Source of the DNA: JALZVT01 sp039029135
Lineage (GTDB): Bacteria; Pseudomonadota; Gammaproteobacteria; Pseudomonadales; Azotimanducaceae
Assembly: GCA_039029135.1 (NCBI GenBank)
Contig: JBCCGT010000001.1
Coordinates: forward strand, 372,001 to 436,000
Reading direction: 5' to 3'
Length of the DNA: 64,000 bases
The notes below the pieces were generated by a model, which was not told the origin of the DNA, made no database searches, and was given only the letters and a program-made list of their open reading frames with translations. Positions 15,936 through 24,991 of this stretch are shown in pieces; the first letter of the stretch is position 1; the number at the start of each line of letters is the position of its first letter. The translations under genes and the position numbers were made by a program.

Positions 15936-17612
15936 TCAACCATAGACATCGTGCATGTTGCGCACGAGCTCAAGATAGCGCTCATGTTCCCGATAAAACA
16001 GCAGATCGCCCGCGCCGGCAACGATCTCGACTTGCACCTGACTGGCTAATGCTGCGAGGTACTGCGCACGTTCGCGGCGGCCGTGCGTGTCCTCTTCGCC
16101 AAGTAGTATCATGGTCGGATGGCGCAGCATGTTCGCACAGCGCTCATACCCCATTCCCGCATCGAAAACGTCCCCGAGAAAGCCCTTGTATCCCTGTGTC
16201 ATGCAGAAACTCACACCGGCTTCGATAACAGCCATCGTCGCGGGATCCTGAATGATGTCTCTGTCCGCTGAAGGCGTGGGATAGCGCTGCGTGAAGAACC
16301 GCTTTGGCCCGTGCCGCCGGACAAAGCGCATCTGTACGCTCATCAGAAACCTCGCCAGCGCCTTGTTGTGAAACAAAGAGTGGATCATCAAGCGCGCTAC
16401 CGGATTGATACGCTTGAAATCCGCATCTCGCACCGGCAAGGCGGGCGCAACCGATACGATCCCCAGCAGCCGGGTAGGTGCCAGTGTCGATAGGCATATG
16501 CCGATCGCCGCACCCATACCGCGGGTCAGGCAGACAAAGGTATCTATCCCAAGTGCGTCCAGCACGCGCAGGCAATCTGCGGCCGCCTCCATACGGCGTT
16601 CGTTGACACCCTGCGCGAGATCGCTGCTGGTGCCGTAACAAGGGCGGGCGACCGCGATCAGTCTTAGGCCAGTCGTGCACGCATGCTCTACGGCGGTCTG
16701 AGTCCAGGTATCGCCGCAATGTTCATCGTGGCAAAACAGAACCGGGAGGCCAGCGGACAGCCCAAAGTCTGCATAGCCCACCGTCCTGCCATCGGGAAGC
16801 GCCAGGGTATGACGCTGCCCGGGAATTGGCGCCGGCCGCTCCTCTTCGCCCGCCAAGCGATCCCGATGCGTCGGGAAAACGCCATTGGGGCCGCTGTCCC
16901 GGATGAAGTTCGCAACCCCGAACATCAGACGGGTGAGCTCGGCCACACTGTGCACGCCAGATTTCGCGTAGATCGAACGCACCTGCGTCCGTACCGTCTG
17001 CACGGCAGTGCTCCGGCGGTCGGCGATCTGCCGCGAGCTGCGACCATGTACCAGCAGCAGCGCGACAGCCGCCTCCGCTGCGGTTAATTCGAACGCCTCC
17101 CGCAGCAGCCCCACCAGGTTGTCAGGCCACACAAAGTCCGTTGTGCTGACCTCCAGTCGACTGTCCACCGCCGATAGATACAGAACGACGGTGGTATCGC
17201 CGTCACCGTGGTAGCAAGGCAGCAACGCATTCGCGATGCCCTGTCGTGCTGCGGCCAGGACCGTTTCCCGCAGTCGGCTTCGTGTCGCGATATCGAATGG
17301 CAGGTCGTCAATGCTGCTGGCGGCGTCGATCTGGTAGGTCAGCTTCGCTGCTTCGTTGCAGTCTAGAACAGCGCCGTCCGCTCCGAGGGTGAACTGCGGT
17401 TGTGTGCTGTCGACGTTCGGGCGCAGCGCGATGCGCTCGCTGATATCGAATGCCGTGGTCAGTGATCGCTGCAACACCGGCAGCAGCGCGCGTTCGATCG
17501 TCAAACTGTCGCGAATTTTCTCGTTCCACAGACCGATCAAATTTTGGATGCGCGCAGGATCCAAAGCGGTCGCGAACACTGCGTTGATCAGTTCGTTGTC
17601 GTCATCGTCCAT
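15936..17612 (-). CDS. LuxR-type regulator fused to a degenerate alpha/beta-hydrolase domain
   Basis: A 558-residue protein starting at ATG 17612 after GGAG; a TTG 51 bases upstream is also possible. Residues 1-165 are a sensory region with a PAS-like FTLGADGAVLDCNEAAKL. Residues 174-232 are a LuxR helix-turn-helix: LTAAEAAVALLLVHGRSS, RSTAVQTVRTQVRSIYAK. Residues 268-558 form an alpha/beta-hydrolase fold beginning LALPDGRTVGYADFG. At the nucleophile elbow the sequence is LTRGMGAAIG, so Gly365 stands where the catalytic serine is expected, and the usual C-terminal GHxxxxE histidine is replaced by GAGDLLFYRE. The hydrolase part may therefore bind a ligand instead of cleaving it. Target genes are unknown. 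Confidence 0.82.
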   Translation of the reverse strand: MDDDDNELINAVFATALDPARIQNLIGLWNEKIRDSLTIERALLPVLQRSLTTAFDISERIALRPNVDSTQPQFTLGADGAVLDCNEAAKLTYQIDAASSIDDLPFDIATRSRLRETVLAAARQGIANALLPCYHGDGDTTVVLYLSAVDSRLEVSTTDFVWPDNLVGLLREAFELTAAEAAVALLLVHGRSSRQIADRRSTAVQTVRTQVRSIYAKSGVHSVAELTRLMFGVANFIRDSGPNGVFPTHRDRLAGEEERPAPIPGQRHTLALPDGRTVGYADFGLSAGLPVLFCHDEHCGDTWTQTAVEHACTTGLRLIAVARPCYGTSSDLAQGVNERRMEAAADCLRVLDALGIDTFVCLTRGMGAAIGICLSTLAPTRLLGIVSVAPALPVRDADFKRINPVARLMIHSLFHNKALARFLMSVQMRFVRRHGPKRFFTQRYPTPSADRDIIQDPATMAVIEAGVSFCMTQGYKGFLGDVFDAGMGYERCANMLRHPTMILLGEEDTHGRRERAQYLAALASQVQVEIVAGAGDLLFYREHERYLELVRNMHDVYG

Positions 17613-17912
17613 GGCGATCGGCAACTCCGGTCCGACGCTCAGACGTAACGGCGCGTAGGACAATGGCTGTAACCTCGGACGCTACCGGACAGGCGACACA
17701 GTCGCAACACGCGCGACGGGCGGCCTCCGAAGCAGCGAGTTCAGGGCGCTATTGGACGTCGCGCTCTTGCTCGAGGCGGCGACCGTCGCTACACAGCTTG
17801 AAAGTCTGCGACATGAGATCAGACTCCGGCTTCTATATGGCTGTTCTTCATTGCCGATGACCATACCCAGCGCTCAGAACCGCCGAACCGCAACCTACTC
17901 GGAAGCCTATCC

Positions 17913-18287
17913 ATGCAACTCGGACACTTCTCCATCAGTCTGGCCGTGAAAGACATCGAACGATCACGGGATTTCTACACCAAACTAGGCTTCGAGCTGG
18001 TCGGTGGCAACGCGGAGCAGCATTGGCTCATTCTCCAGAACGGCGACAGTACCATTGGTCTGTTTCAGGGGATGTTCGAGTCCAACATACTGACCTTCAA
18101 CCCGGGCCGGGATTCGCGGAGCAACGTCATAGCAGGCTTTACGGACATACGCGACATTCAGAGGCACCTAAAAACCCAGGGCATCGAGCTGACGTCGGAA
18201 ACCGACGAGACTGCCATGGGGCCGGCGAGCTTTACCCTGACCGATCCCGATGGCAACGCGATTCTCGTGGATCAACACGTCGAATAA
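17913..18287 (+). CDS. VOC-family (glyoxalase/bleomycin resistance-like) protein
   Basis: This 124-residue single-domain protein has the paired beta-alpha-beta-beta-beta modules of the vicinal oxygen chelate fold. It opens with FSISLAVKDIERSRDFYTKLGFELVG, and the second module ends with FTLTDPDGNAILVDQH. The ATG at 17913 follows GGAAG. Such small proteins may bind a metal or an antibiotic-like ligand, or isomerise a small substrate. The metal ligands are not obvious enough to predict a reaction. It stands 104 bases upstream of the lipoprotein gene on the same strand. Confidence 0.85.
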   Translation: MQLGHFSISLAVKDIERSRDFYTKLGFELVGGNAEQHWLILQNGDSTIGLFQGMFESNILTFNPGRDSRSNVIAGFTDIRDIQRHLKTQGIELTSETDETAMGPASFTLTDPDGNAILVDQHVE

Positions 18288-18390
18288 GCCCCAAGAGCGA
18301 CGCACTCCAGGAGTCTTGGCGGCCGAGAATCGTCCACTTAGGCAATGGCTTCGTCGGTTGATATTGAACAATCCAAAGGACACTGAGCCC

Positions 18391-19161
18391 ATGTACAGAA
18401 CCCATTCATCGGATAGGTTGTCAGCAGGTCTTCGCTATCGCTACGCCTGGTGCCTGCTGCTGATCGTCGCCGGCTGTGGCGGTGGTTCCCCAGAATCCCC
18501 GCCGGTAGAGCCACCGCAAACGCCGGCGCCAACGCCACCCACAACGACCGCGCGGTTCGAAGTCACCGGCACCAATCTGACGAGCGGCCAATCGCTGTCG
18601 CGGCTTGCCGTAGTCGCGCATGGTCCAGGCTATGAGATGTTTACTATCGGCGAGCCCGCAACCCTGGGACTGGAATCGCTCGCAGAAGGCGGCGGCACGG
18701 CCGACCTGCTGGGGGAAGCAGACGCTGAATCCAGCGTCCTGGCGACCGCGTCAGGAGACCTGCCGTTCGATCCGGGCGCCTCATCGACCCTGTCTTTCAC
18801 AATCGAGACACTGGATACCGACCTGCGGCTGTCCTTGGCCACAATGCTGGAAAACACCAACGACGGCTTCGCCGGTGTGCGGGACATCGTTATCGGCGAT
18901 ATGGACGCGGGCGCGATACGGAAGATCTACGCGGTCGCCTACGATGCCGGCACCGAGGCGGATACGGAAACTGCAGACACCGTGCCTGGACCCGCCGTCG
19001 GCGGCGGGGGATTTAACCCGACTCGAGACGATCAGGCGGATCGGGTGTCCATGCACGCCGGTGTGATCAGCGACGACGCAGGGTTGCCAACCAGCGCCCT
19101 CGACGCCGAGCATCGTTTCGACAATCCCGTGCTGCTGGTAGCGATCGTACGTCTCGAATAG
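18391..19161 (+). CDS. Spondin-domain lipoprotein
   Basis: This 256-residue protein starts at ATG 18391. It has a lipoprotein signal with the lipobox LIVAGC and lipidated Cys29, then a proline- and threonine-rich linker, PPQTPAPTPPTTT. From about residue 52 the sequence FEVTGTNLTSGQSLSRLAVVAH and GLESLAEGG, followed by a GVISDDAGLPTSALDAEHRFDNP tail, matches the bacterial spondin_N-type domain found in predicted surface proteins. It is likely anchored to the outer membrane or periplasmic face. Function is unknown; metal or adhesion roles are speculated for the family. Confidence 0.78.
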   Translation: MYRTHSSDRLSAGLRYRYAWCLLLIVAGCGGGSPESPPVEPPQTPAPTPPTTTARFEVTGTNLTSGQSLSRLAVVAHGPGYEMFTIGEPATLGLESLAEGGGTADLLGEADAESSVLATASGDLPFDPGASSTLSFTIETLDTDLRLSLATMLENTNDGFAGVRDIVIGDMDAGAIRKIYAVAYDAGTEADTETADTVPGPAVGGGGFNPTRDDQADRVSMHAGVISDDAGLPTSALDAEHRFDNPVLLVAIVRLE

Positions 19162-19216
19162 CCTGTCGCAGACGGGAGCGGATTGCGTCGGACTACATTC
19201 CTAGCGAGAGGCTGGT

Positions 19217-20590
19217 TTACCGAGAGACCGCCGGGGCTAACTCTGCGCCCTGATACGCGCCGCCGAGCCGTCCGCTGCGGATCCAATCGACCAGCAGCGG
19301 GTGGTATCCGGGCGCATAGCCCAACTCGATCCGTTCGCCCTGTTCGTTCTCCACGTAGCGCAAGATGCCGTGATCGGTGTTGGGGAACACTGCTACGTCG
19401 ATCGGGCGTCCCTCGGCCTGCAGTCCGGCCAGAATCTCCCGCGTCGCCTCGGGCGGCGCTGATCGGTCATCACCGGCAAGAACCCAGAGCATCCGCGAGT
19501 CTACCGAACGGAGCACGGGTACAGGTTCGAAGGCCCAGGTGGTACCCACATCAAGAAAGAAGTAGCCCAGACGAAACTGCCACAGGGGACGGCTAACCAT
19601 CTCCCAGGTGACGCCGCCTCGCAGGTGCTGAAACCACTCCGAATCGCCGTGCGCTTCGCGCAGTCGCTGCAAATCATCACGGCCGTCTTCGAAGTCAGAA
19701 ACCAGCAGCCGGGCGGTGACGTCAGTGATCTCTCTCGCCTGCGCCTGAACGGCCTGGCCGTAGCCTGCTTCACGAAGCCGTAGCTGCACCTCGTCGCGGT
19801 CTTCCGCCAGCGGGCCTTCTGCCATGCCATAGCTCGCGATCACAAAGTCGGCCTTCGACAGGGTTGCGGCCAGCGGAGCGACCCACCCGCCTTGGCTGGA
19901 ACCGAAGTAGCCGCTTGTCGCGGCGCGCCTCCCGGCTAATCGCAGCGCCGTCTCGTGCGCGGCTGCCGCGTCGGCGGCCAGCAAATGGAAATCCTGTGAG
20001 TATTCTCCTTCCGACCCGCCGGTGCCCCGCTTGTCGTAGACAAAGACGCCGATGCCTTGCGCAGGCAGTAGGCGTTGATCGTAGTAGTAATCTCGCGCGC
20101 TGTAGTCTTCGGAACCGTGCACGAGGACAACGATGGGCACGGGCGCCTCGCCCATAGGCAAAACCAGGCGTCCCGCCAGTTCCACGTGGGCACCTTGAAA
20201 GCGGGTCTCTGCGACCACGAGTGGCACCTTCGCTCCCGCCCCGTCGTAGCCTTCAATACCAGCGATGACAATTCCACCGTCCGCGCAATCGCCCAGTTCG
20301 ATCCGCGCCGGGTGAGGTTCCTGCGTCCATCCCCGCGTACCGGACCAGGTGCGACCATTGTCCGTCAGCCGAATTCGGCCGACCTGACCATCAATGGTCC
20401 GCCAGCGAAGTTGCTCTGCCGACGACAGTCCGATATCGATCAGCGCGCCGGAACCAAGCCGATAGGTACCCACCTGACATCGCAGTTCCGGATCGATGGG
20501 CTCATCGGCGCCGCCGCAGGCAGCGAGCGCGCAGATCATTGTCAGGCCGCACAGAGATCGGCCACCCATCATCAGGCCGGGCCGACGCAC
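19217..20590 (-). CDS. Alpha/beta-hydrolase lipoprotein (dienelactone-hydrolase/acyl-peptidase-like)
   Basis: A 457-residue protein from GTG 20590, or ATG 20572. It has a lipoprotein signal with lipobox ALAAC (Cys25 from the GTG). Residues 30-140 form an N-terminal beta-rich region. The hydrolase fold starts at about 150 with VPIVVLVHGSEDYSARD, where the HGS is the oxyanion segment, and has VFVYDKRGTGGSEGEYS. The nucleophile elbow is G230-S-S232-Q-G, and a late NTDHGILRY likely holds the catalytic histidine. Its GTG shares one base with the TAG stop of the upstream DUF1707 gene, so the two are translationally coupled. Substrate unknown. Confidence 0.85.
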   Translation of the reverse strand: MRRPGLMMGGRSLCGLTMICALAACGGADEPIDPELRCQVGTYRLGSGALIDIGLSSAEQLRWRTIDGQVGRIRLTDNGRTWSGTRGWTQEPHPARIELGDCADGGIVIAGIEGYDGAGAKVPLVVAETRFQGAHVELAGRLVLPMGEAPVPIVVLVHGSEDYSARDYYYDQRLLPAQGIGVFVYDKRGTGGSEGEYSQDFHLLAADAAAAHETALRLAGRRAATSGYFGSSQGGWVAPLAATLSKADFVIASYGMAEGPLAEDRDEVQLRLREAGYGQAVQAQAREITDVTARLLVSDFEDGRDDLQRLREAHGDSEWFQHLRGGVTWEMVSRPLWQFRLGYFFLDVGTTWAFEPVPVLRSVDSRMLWVLAGDDRSAPPEATREILAGLQAEGRPIDVAVFPNTDHGILRYVENEQGERIELGYAPGYHPLLVDWIRSGRLGGAYQGAELAPAVSR

Positions 20591-21303
20591 TATCGCGGGC
20601 CGGACGATTTGAACAGCGGCGTCGCGTCTGATGGGCGATTCTCGGTGGATCTGCCGGCGCTCCTTAGCCCTCGGATCCGGTTCGCGAACTCGATGAACTT
20701 CTCTCTCAGCGTGCGTTTCACTTCGATGCTGACGCCACCGAACATGACCAAGCCCTCAACAATGACAACCGGAGCATCACTGCTGCCACTGGCCGGGGCC
20801 TGGCAATCGGAGCCGCCAAACACACAGACGATCTTCGATATGGTGTTCACGTCTTCGCGGACGTAGATGCTGGCACCGCCAAACAGTGTCAGCACTTTGA
20901 TACGCAGCGTCGGGTGGCTGAACACGGCGTCCGTAAAGTCCAGTTCGGCGCCGCCGAAGACATTGATCATTCGGATCTCTTTTGGCACGTGCCAGGTGCC
21001 GGCCCGGTTGTTGCCGCCAAACACGTTGATCGAATACTCGACGTCGCCGCTGCTGCCAACCGGACGATCCAGCCGCGGGGCGAGCTCTTCGCGCTTCCGA
21101 TCGGCATAGGTTTTATCCGACTGCAGGTCCAGATCACGCACCAGCTCGTTGAGTTCGGCGATATCGCTGCTTGCGAGCGCCTCGTCCAGGCGTCGTTCGA
21201 AGGCTTCCGCCGACAGTTGTTCATGCCCGTAGTTGACGATCAACTGGTCGATAACTTCTTCCCGGACCTTATCGATCGGTCTGTCTGCGCTGCGTACAGC
21301 CAT
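20590..21303 (-). CDS. DUF1707 / LiaF-C-terminal-like protein
   Basis: A 237-residue protein starting at ATG 21303. Residues 3-65 are a DUF1707 (SHOCT-like) helix pair: DQLIVNYGHEQLSAEAFERRLDEAL and ELNELVRDLDLQ. Residues about 85-210 contain strands typical of the LiaF C-terminal domain, with NVFGGAELDFTDAVF, LTLFGGASIYVREDV and VVFGGVSIEVK-like turns. There is no membrane segment. In Gram-positive bacteria this fold is part of envelope-stress sensing. Here it precedes and overlaps a lipoprotein hydrolase gene, hinting at an envelope-related role that is not demonstrated. Confidence 0.8.
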   Translation of the reverse strand: MAVRSADRPIDKVREEVIDQLIVNYGHEQLSAEAFERRLDEALASSDIAELNELVRDLDLQSDKTYADRKREELAPRLDRPVGSSGDVEYSINVFGGNNRAGTWHVPKEIRMINVFGGAELDFTDAVFSHPTLRIKVLTLFGGASIYVREDVNTISKIVCVFGGSDCQAPASGSSDAPVVIVEGLVMFGGVSIEVKRTLREKFIEFANRIRGLRSAGRSTENRPSDATPLFKSSGPR

Positions 21304-21555
21304 GTCTTGAACCCCTCGGATTGAGCAGAGCGCCTATCGCAATCTGCGTGCAGACGACAGACGCTGCATTTTGTATGCCGCTGCTGATTTTACCTACTTA
21401 TCAATAGGTTACGCCGGCGTACGGCGAGACCAAACAGAAGCAAGCGTCAACCACGCCAGCTCTTGGCGAAGTTAACCGCCCGAGGCCAGTTGTTTGAAGT
21501 GCTGAGGGCGGTCGATCTTATGCCAGCGGGCATCTCACGAGTCCGAGCAGCGTGG

Positions 21556-23202
21556 CTACCAGCTGCGCTGAATCGCGGTCGCGGTCCTACCCGGCACACA
21601 GCCGCCTATCGAGAACGCGGGACCAACGTTTTCGTAGCCGAAGCGCGGTCGCAGCAGGGTCCGGTTGTCGGTGATCAGGGGCGAGTTGTAGGCATCGTTG
21701 AATAACAGGTTCGGGTCGCTGCCCTGCCCGTCCCAGTCCGTGCACCATACGCCGGTCGCCCGATCCAGCCCGTCGTAGAACACGCTGCCGGCCATGACGG
21801 TTGAATAGAGCGCGTCAACGTCCGCATCCGAAGCATTGAGCAAACGAGTGACGTTTTCGGTGAAGCCCCCAACGCCACCCAGACGATTTATGGCTATCGT
21901 CGTTTTTGCGCGCAGCGCGCGCAGGGGCAGCACGCGGAGGGGGTCTGCCCAACCGCCTACGGAGAGCAGACCATTCTGCAGGGGTACGGCCGGGGAAAAC
22001 CCGGGTTCAGCCGGCGAGGACCTCAGGACTTCGCGCCACGGCGGCGCGCCCAGCGGCTCAAACTGCTCCGCTGCCACGTAGTTCCCAGCGCGCTTCAGAC
22101 GTCTGCCGATCGCACGCAGTTCGTTGGGTTTGCCCCAGTAGCCGACGCCCGTGTCACTGAACGCCGGCGCAAACAGAATGGGATCGGCAGCGATCCAAGC
22201 CGCTCGCGCCGCCTGCCACTGTTCTAATGCGTCGTCGCGCAGCACACCCGTGACACCGAACACCGGCAGATAGCGACCCACTATGTCGTCTGCCCGGTTC
22301 GGACCACCTGCCGCCGCGTACGCCTCTCGATACTGATTGAAGAGATTGGAAAACGTGTCGCCACAGGTTGCACCGCCCAGGCCAGGCAACTCGCGTGTCT
22401 GCTCCCAGGTGAGGCCAGTGCTGGCCTTGGCGCATTTTTGAAACCAGCGGCGGAGGCCGCCAGGATCTTCCGGGCCGTAGCCCGCATAGAAGGAGCCGTA
22501 CACCCCCAGCAGAGACGCGAACGCATCGAAATTAACGACGGAGGTGCGCAGAAACACGGCGGGGTCGTCGACAATGAAGTTAACGCCCTTTTGCAGACCG
22601 TCGATGATATCCGTGACGTGAAACACCGGATCCGGCGAGGTGGCCAACAACGCCAGCAGCTCCGGATTGATCAGCGGACCCAGATCGCGTAGCAATCGCT
22701 CGAACGCCGCGACGCCCTCCAGCGGTGCATCGCTTTGCAGCAACTCGAGGATGTTGCCTGACTGTATACCGCGCAACAGCGCACTCACGGTCGCGACGTC
22801 CTGGAACAGGCCGGTGTCTACGAGACCAATGACCGATTTGAGCAGCAGCGCCATTCGGGCGTCACGGGTACGCGTACCACAGGCTTTTGATCCGCAGCGG
22901 TGCAACTGCGGGTTAAGCCAGATGCTCTCCAACAAGAACGTCGTGATGCTGCCTGAGCTGCCACCGGCGGCGCAGGTAATGGCGCCGTACTCCTCTACGT
23001 GCCGTGCCAATGCGCCGTAGTGAGCAAACAGGTTTTGACCGTTGCCGCGGATGCCAGCACAAGTGGACTGACTGGCGGCGGGACGTTCAGGGACAAACTG
23101 CGGTTGGTGGGGAGGATTCGCTGTCGCATTGCTGGAGACAATTGCGAGTGCCAAAGTGAAAAACCAAAACACTCGTTTCAATCCGATCCGAGCTCTGCGC
23201 AT
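21556..23202 (-). CDS. Exported patatin-like phospholipase/serine hydrolase
   Basis: A 548-residue protein from ATG 23202; an open frame extends 16 codons upstream but does not fit the signal peptide. Residues 1-29 are a signal sequence (VFWFFTLALAIVSSNATA). A glycine-rich CAGIRGNGQNLFAHYGAL at about 48-65 is the expected oxyanion loop, and a G-x-S-x-G elbow lies at 80-84 (GGSSG, Ser82), as in patatins. A long middle region contains several cysteines, for example in CGSKACGTRTRDARM, and probably forms disulfides in the periplasm. The second catalytic aspartate is not certain. It is twice as long as a minimal patatin domain. It is monocistronic. Confidence 0.65.
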   Translation of the reverse strand: MRRARIGLKRVFWFFTLALAIVSSNATANPPHQPQFVPERPAASQSTCAGIRGNGQNLFAHYGALARHVEEYGAITCAAGGSSGSITTFLLESIWLNPQLHRCGSKACGTRTRDARMALLLKSVIGLVDTGLFQDVATVSALLRGIQSGNILELLQSDAPLEGVAAFERLLRDLGPLINPELLALLATSPDPVFHVTDIIDGLQKGVNFIVDDPAVFLRTSVVNFDAFASLLGVYGSFYAGYGPEDPGGLRRWFQKCAKASTGLTWEQTRELPGLGGATCGDTFSNLFNQYREAYAAAGGPNRADDIVGRYLPVFGVTGVLRDDALEQWQAARAAWIAADPILFAPAFSDTGVGYWGKPNELRAIGRRLKRAGNYVAAEQFEPLGAPPWREVLRSSPAEPGFSPAVPLQNGLLSVGGWADPLRVLPLRALRAKTTIAINRLGGVGGFTENVTRLLNASDADVDALYSTVMAGSVFYDGLDRATGVWCTDWDGQGSDPNLLFNDAYNSPLITDNRTLLRPRFGYENVGPAFSIGGCVPGRTATAIQRSW

Positions 23203-23261
23203 GCTGTATCTGCCTGGTCCGCTGGCGAGCATCGAGTGTAACACCAGCATCAGTCAGGGCA

Positions 23262-24008
23262 TCAAATGAAGCCGGAATCGATCGGGTTGATATCGTATAT
23301 CGCCGCCAGCATGTCGTTGCCTGGCAGATCGTAGTCGCTCGAAAACTGGTTCGCTCTGTGCATCAGCGACATCATGTCGTTTGCCTCGAGCGGCGAGCGA
23401 AAGCCATACACCAGCGCGTTGTCGTAGCCCTCGACCGTGGTACACAGCGTCTTGCTCGCAAATATCTGCCTGATGGAGGCGTACGTTCGTGTGAACTCGG
23501 CGTCACTGTCGAAAAGCAAATTCGCGGTAACGCAGCCCCGCTCTGAGAGCCGATCCGCAATTCGCGACCAGAACTCGTCGCCTTGCACCCAGTCCGGCAT
23601 CTGACGCTCGTCATAAACATCTACGACGATCAGATCAAAGCGACGATTCGAACGGGCAATCCAATCTCGCGCATCGGCGATCTCATACTCGATCATTTCA
23701 CCGCCAACAGGCAGCATAAACTCGGTTTGCATGCGCGCCAGCAGCGATGCATCGCGTTCGACGCCGACCAATCTCGTGTCGGGCAGATAGTGTCTGAAGA
23801 AGTGAACGAGCGAACCACCGCCGACGCCCAGCATCAGGACATCTTTCGGCGGCGGAACAAACATGAGGCAGCCCATGGCGAACTGCAGGTTTTGCATGAC
23901 CAGTCGGTGCGGTTCTCGGGTGTCCACCGCGGATTGAGTGGCATCCTCGCCGCTGCGCAGATACAAGATGCCGTCGACGTTCTCGATGCGTGCCAACACT
24001 ACCTGCAC
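23262..24008 (-). CDS. Spermidine-synthase-like methyltransferase-fold protein
   Basis: A 248-residue protein starting at GTG 24008. It has the Rossmann-like fold of polyamine synthases: VLMLGVGGGSLVHFFRHYLP is the glycine-rich motif I, VGVERD follows, and ADARDWIARSNRRFDLIVVDVYDE carries the aspartates that would bind the polyamine or cofactor. Polyamine synthases normally have an N-terminal beta hairpin; here residues 1-50 could play that part. Many bacterial relatives of this type are not true spermidine synthases. It has a 60-base gap to the patatin-like gene on the same strand. Confidence 0.8.
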   Translation of the reverse strand: MQVVLARIENVDGILYLRSGEDATQSAVDTREPHRLVMQNLQFAMGCLMFVPPPKDVLMLGVGGGSLVHFFRHYLPDTRLVGVERDASLLARMQTEFMLPVGGEMIEYEIADARDWIARSNRRFDLIVVDVYDERQMPDWVQGDEFWSRIADRLSERGCVTANLLFDSDAEFTRTYASIRQIFASKTLCTTVEGYDNALVYGFRSPLEANDMMSLMHRANQFSSDYDLPGNDMLAAIYDINPIDSGFI

Positions 24009-24151
24009 TACCTACGCCATGAGCGCCGAGGCCTGACCAGGCCTGGCTCGGGACCGCGATTATTGCATGTGATGTACCCTGGTTTGCCACCTTCGCAGGG
24101 CATGTAGCCGCGCCGTTCTTCGCAACAGCGCGACCTACCGCAGAAAGCCCG

Positions 24152-24898
24152 TCACATAGAGCGATATCGAGCGTAGATCGACTCTACCCACTGAATGCCC
24201 GGATGCGAGGCGAACTCCGCGACCATCTCAGCAAACGCGGCAGGCACCGGTCTGGGTCTGCGCATGTCGGGATGCTCGAGCGCTGCAATAGGCGCAAACA
24301 GCGCCGCCGACGTCAGATCCGCAATGGAAAACGCGTCGCCAACAACGTAACCCGTGGCACCCACCCGATCTGCCAGCGCACCTAACGCCTGCCTCGTCGT
24401 CTCGTAGCACCTCTCGACGTTGTTCGGATCAACCACGCCATTGCCTTTCGCGATCAGGCCACGAGCGAGCGGAAAACTCGCGCGGTACAGCGTGCGCTTG
24501 AGGACACCCTTCGAGCCACCAAACATGGCGCAGAGATAGCCACCCTCGTTCACCAGGATGGAGAACACCACGGTACGCACGGCGGGTCCCACGGTGGCGT
24601 CATAGTGCGCCTGCCACGCCAGCGCTTCCTGACGCAACGCCGCGTCATCCGGGTAGAGCGCGGGTTCCGGGTGAGCGTGTTCAAGCACCTCAATGATCGC
24701 CGCGGACCCCGCTGTGACGACATCGCCCTGCTGCAGGACGGGTGTGGCCGTCTGGCCGGACAGCCGCTTGATCGGGGCCATGTGGGGTCCCGGCAGATAG
24801 GTTTCCCGCCGGTGCGCGATGCCTTTGTAGTCCAGCGCCCAGCGCGCCTTCTCGTTGAAGTGAGAGAACGCGAACTGATGCAGCGTCGGGATAGCCAT
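24152..24898 (-). CDS. Glutathione S-transferase family protein
   Basis: A 248-residue protein starting at ATG 24898, eight bases after an AAGGA site. The N-terminal thioredoxin-like domain has LHQFAFSHFNEKARWALDYKGI, where the expected cysteine or serine is replaced by the SHFNEKAR form, and the conserved QTATPVLQQGD and AIIEVLEH. The C-terminal half is all-helical, with VGDAFSIADLTSAALFAPI. It would conjugate or reduce small electrophiles with glutathione. It is divergently transcribed from a TetR gene, which probably represses it through a pair of direct repeats in the shared region. Confidence 0.9.
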   Translation of the reverse strand: MAIPTLHQFAFSHFNEKARWALDYKGIAHRRETYLPGPHMAPIKRLSGQTATPVLQQGDVVTAGSAAIIEVLEHAHPEPALYPDDAALRQEALAWQAHYDATVGPAVRTVVFSILVNEGGYLCAMFGGSKGVLKRTLYRASFPLARGLIAKGNGVVDPNNVERCYETTRQALGALADRVGATGYVVGDAFSIADLTSAALFAPIAALEHPDMRRPRPVPAAFAEMVAEFASHPGIQWVESIYARYRSM

Positions 24899-24932
24899 AC
24901 ACACTGTCCTTAAGCGCGACCGCCATTATATG

Positions 24933-24962
24933 TTGAATGTCATACTATATATTGAATGTTAT
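24933..24962. promoter_or_regulatory. Direct-repeat operator candidate between the GST and TetR genes
   Basis: TTGAATGTCAT at 24933-24943 and TTGAATGTTAT at 24952-24962 are near-identical copies 19 bases apart in an AT-rich patch, unlike the GC-rich surroundings. They lie between divergent GST and TetR genes, where an autoregulatory TetR operator would be expected. Confidence 0.5.
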
Positions 24963-24991
24963 CTATCATACAAACACTGAAGAGCCACGCT

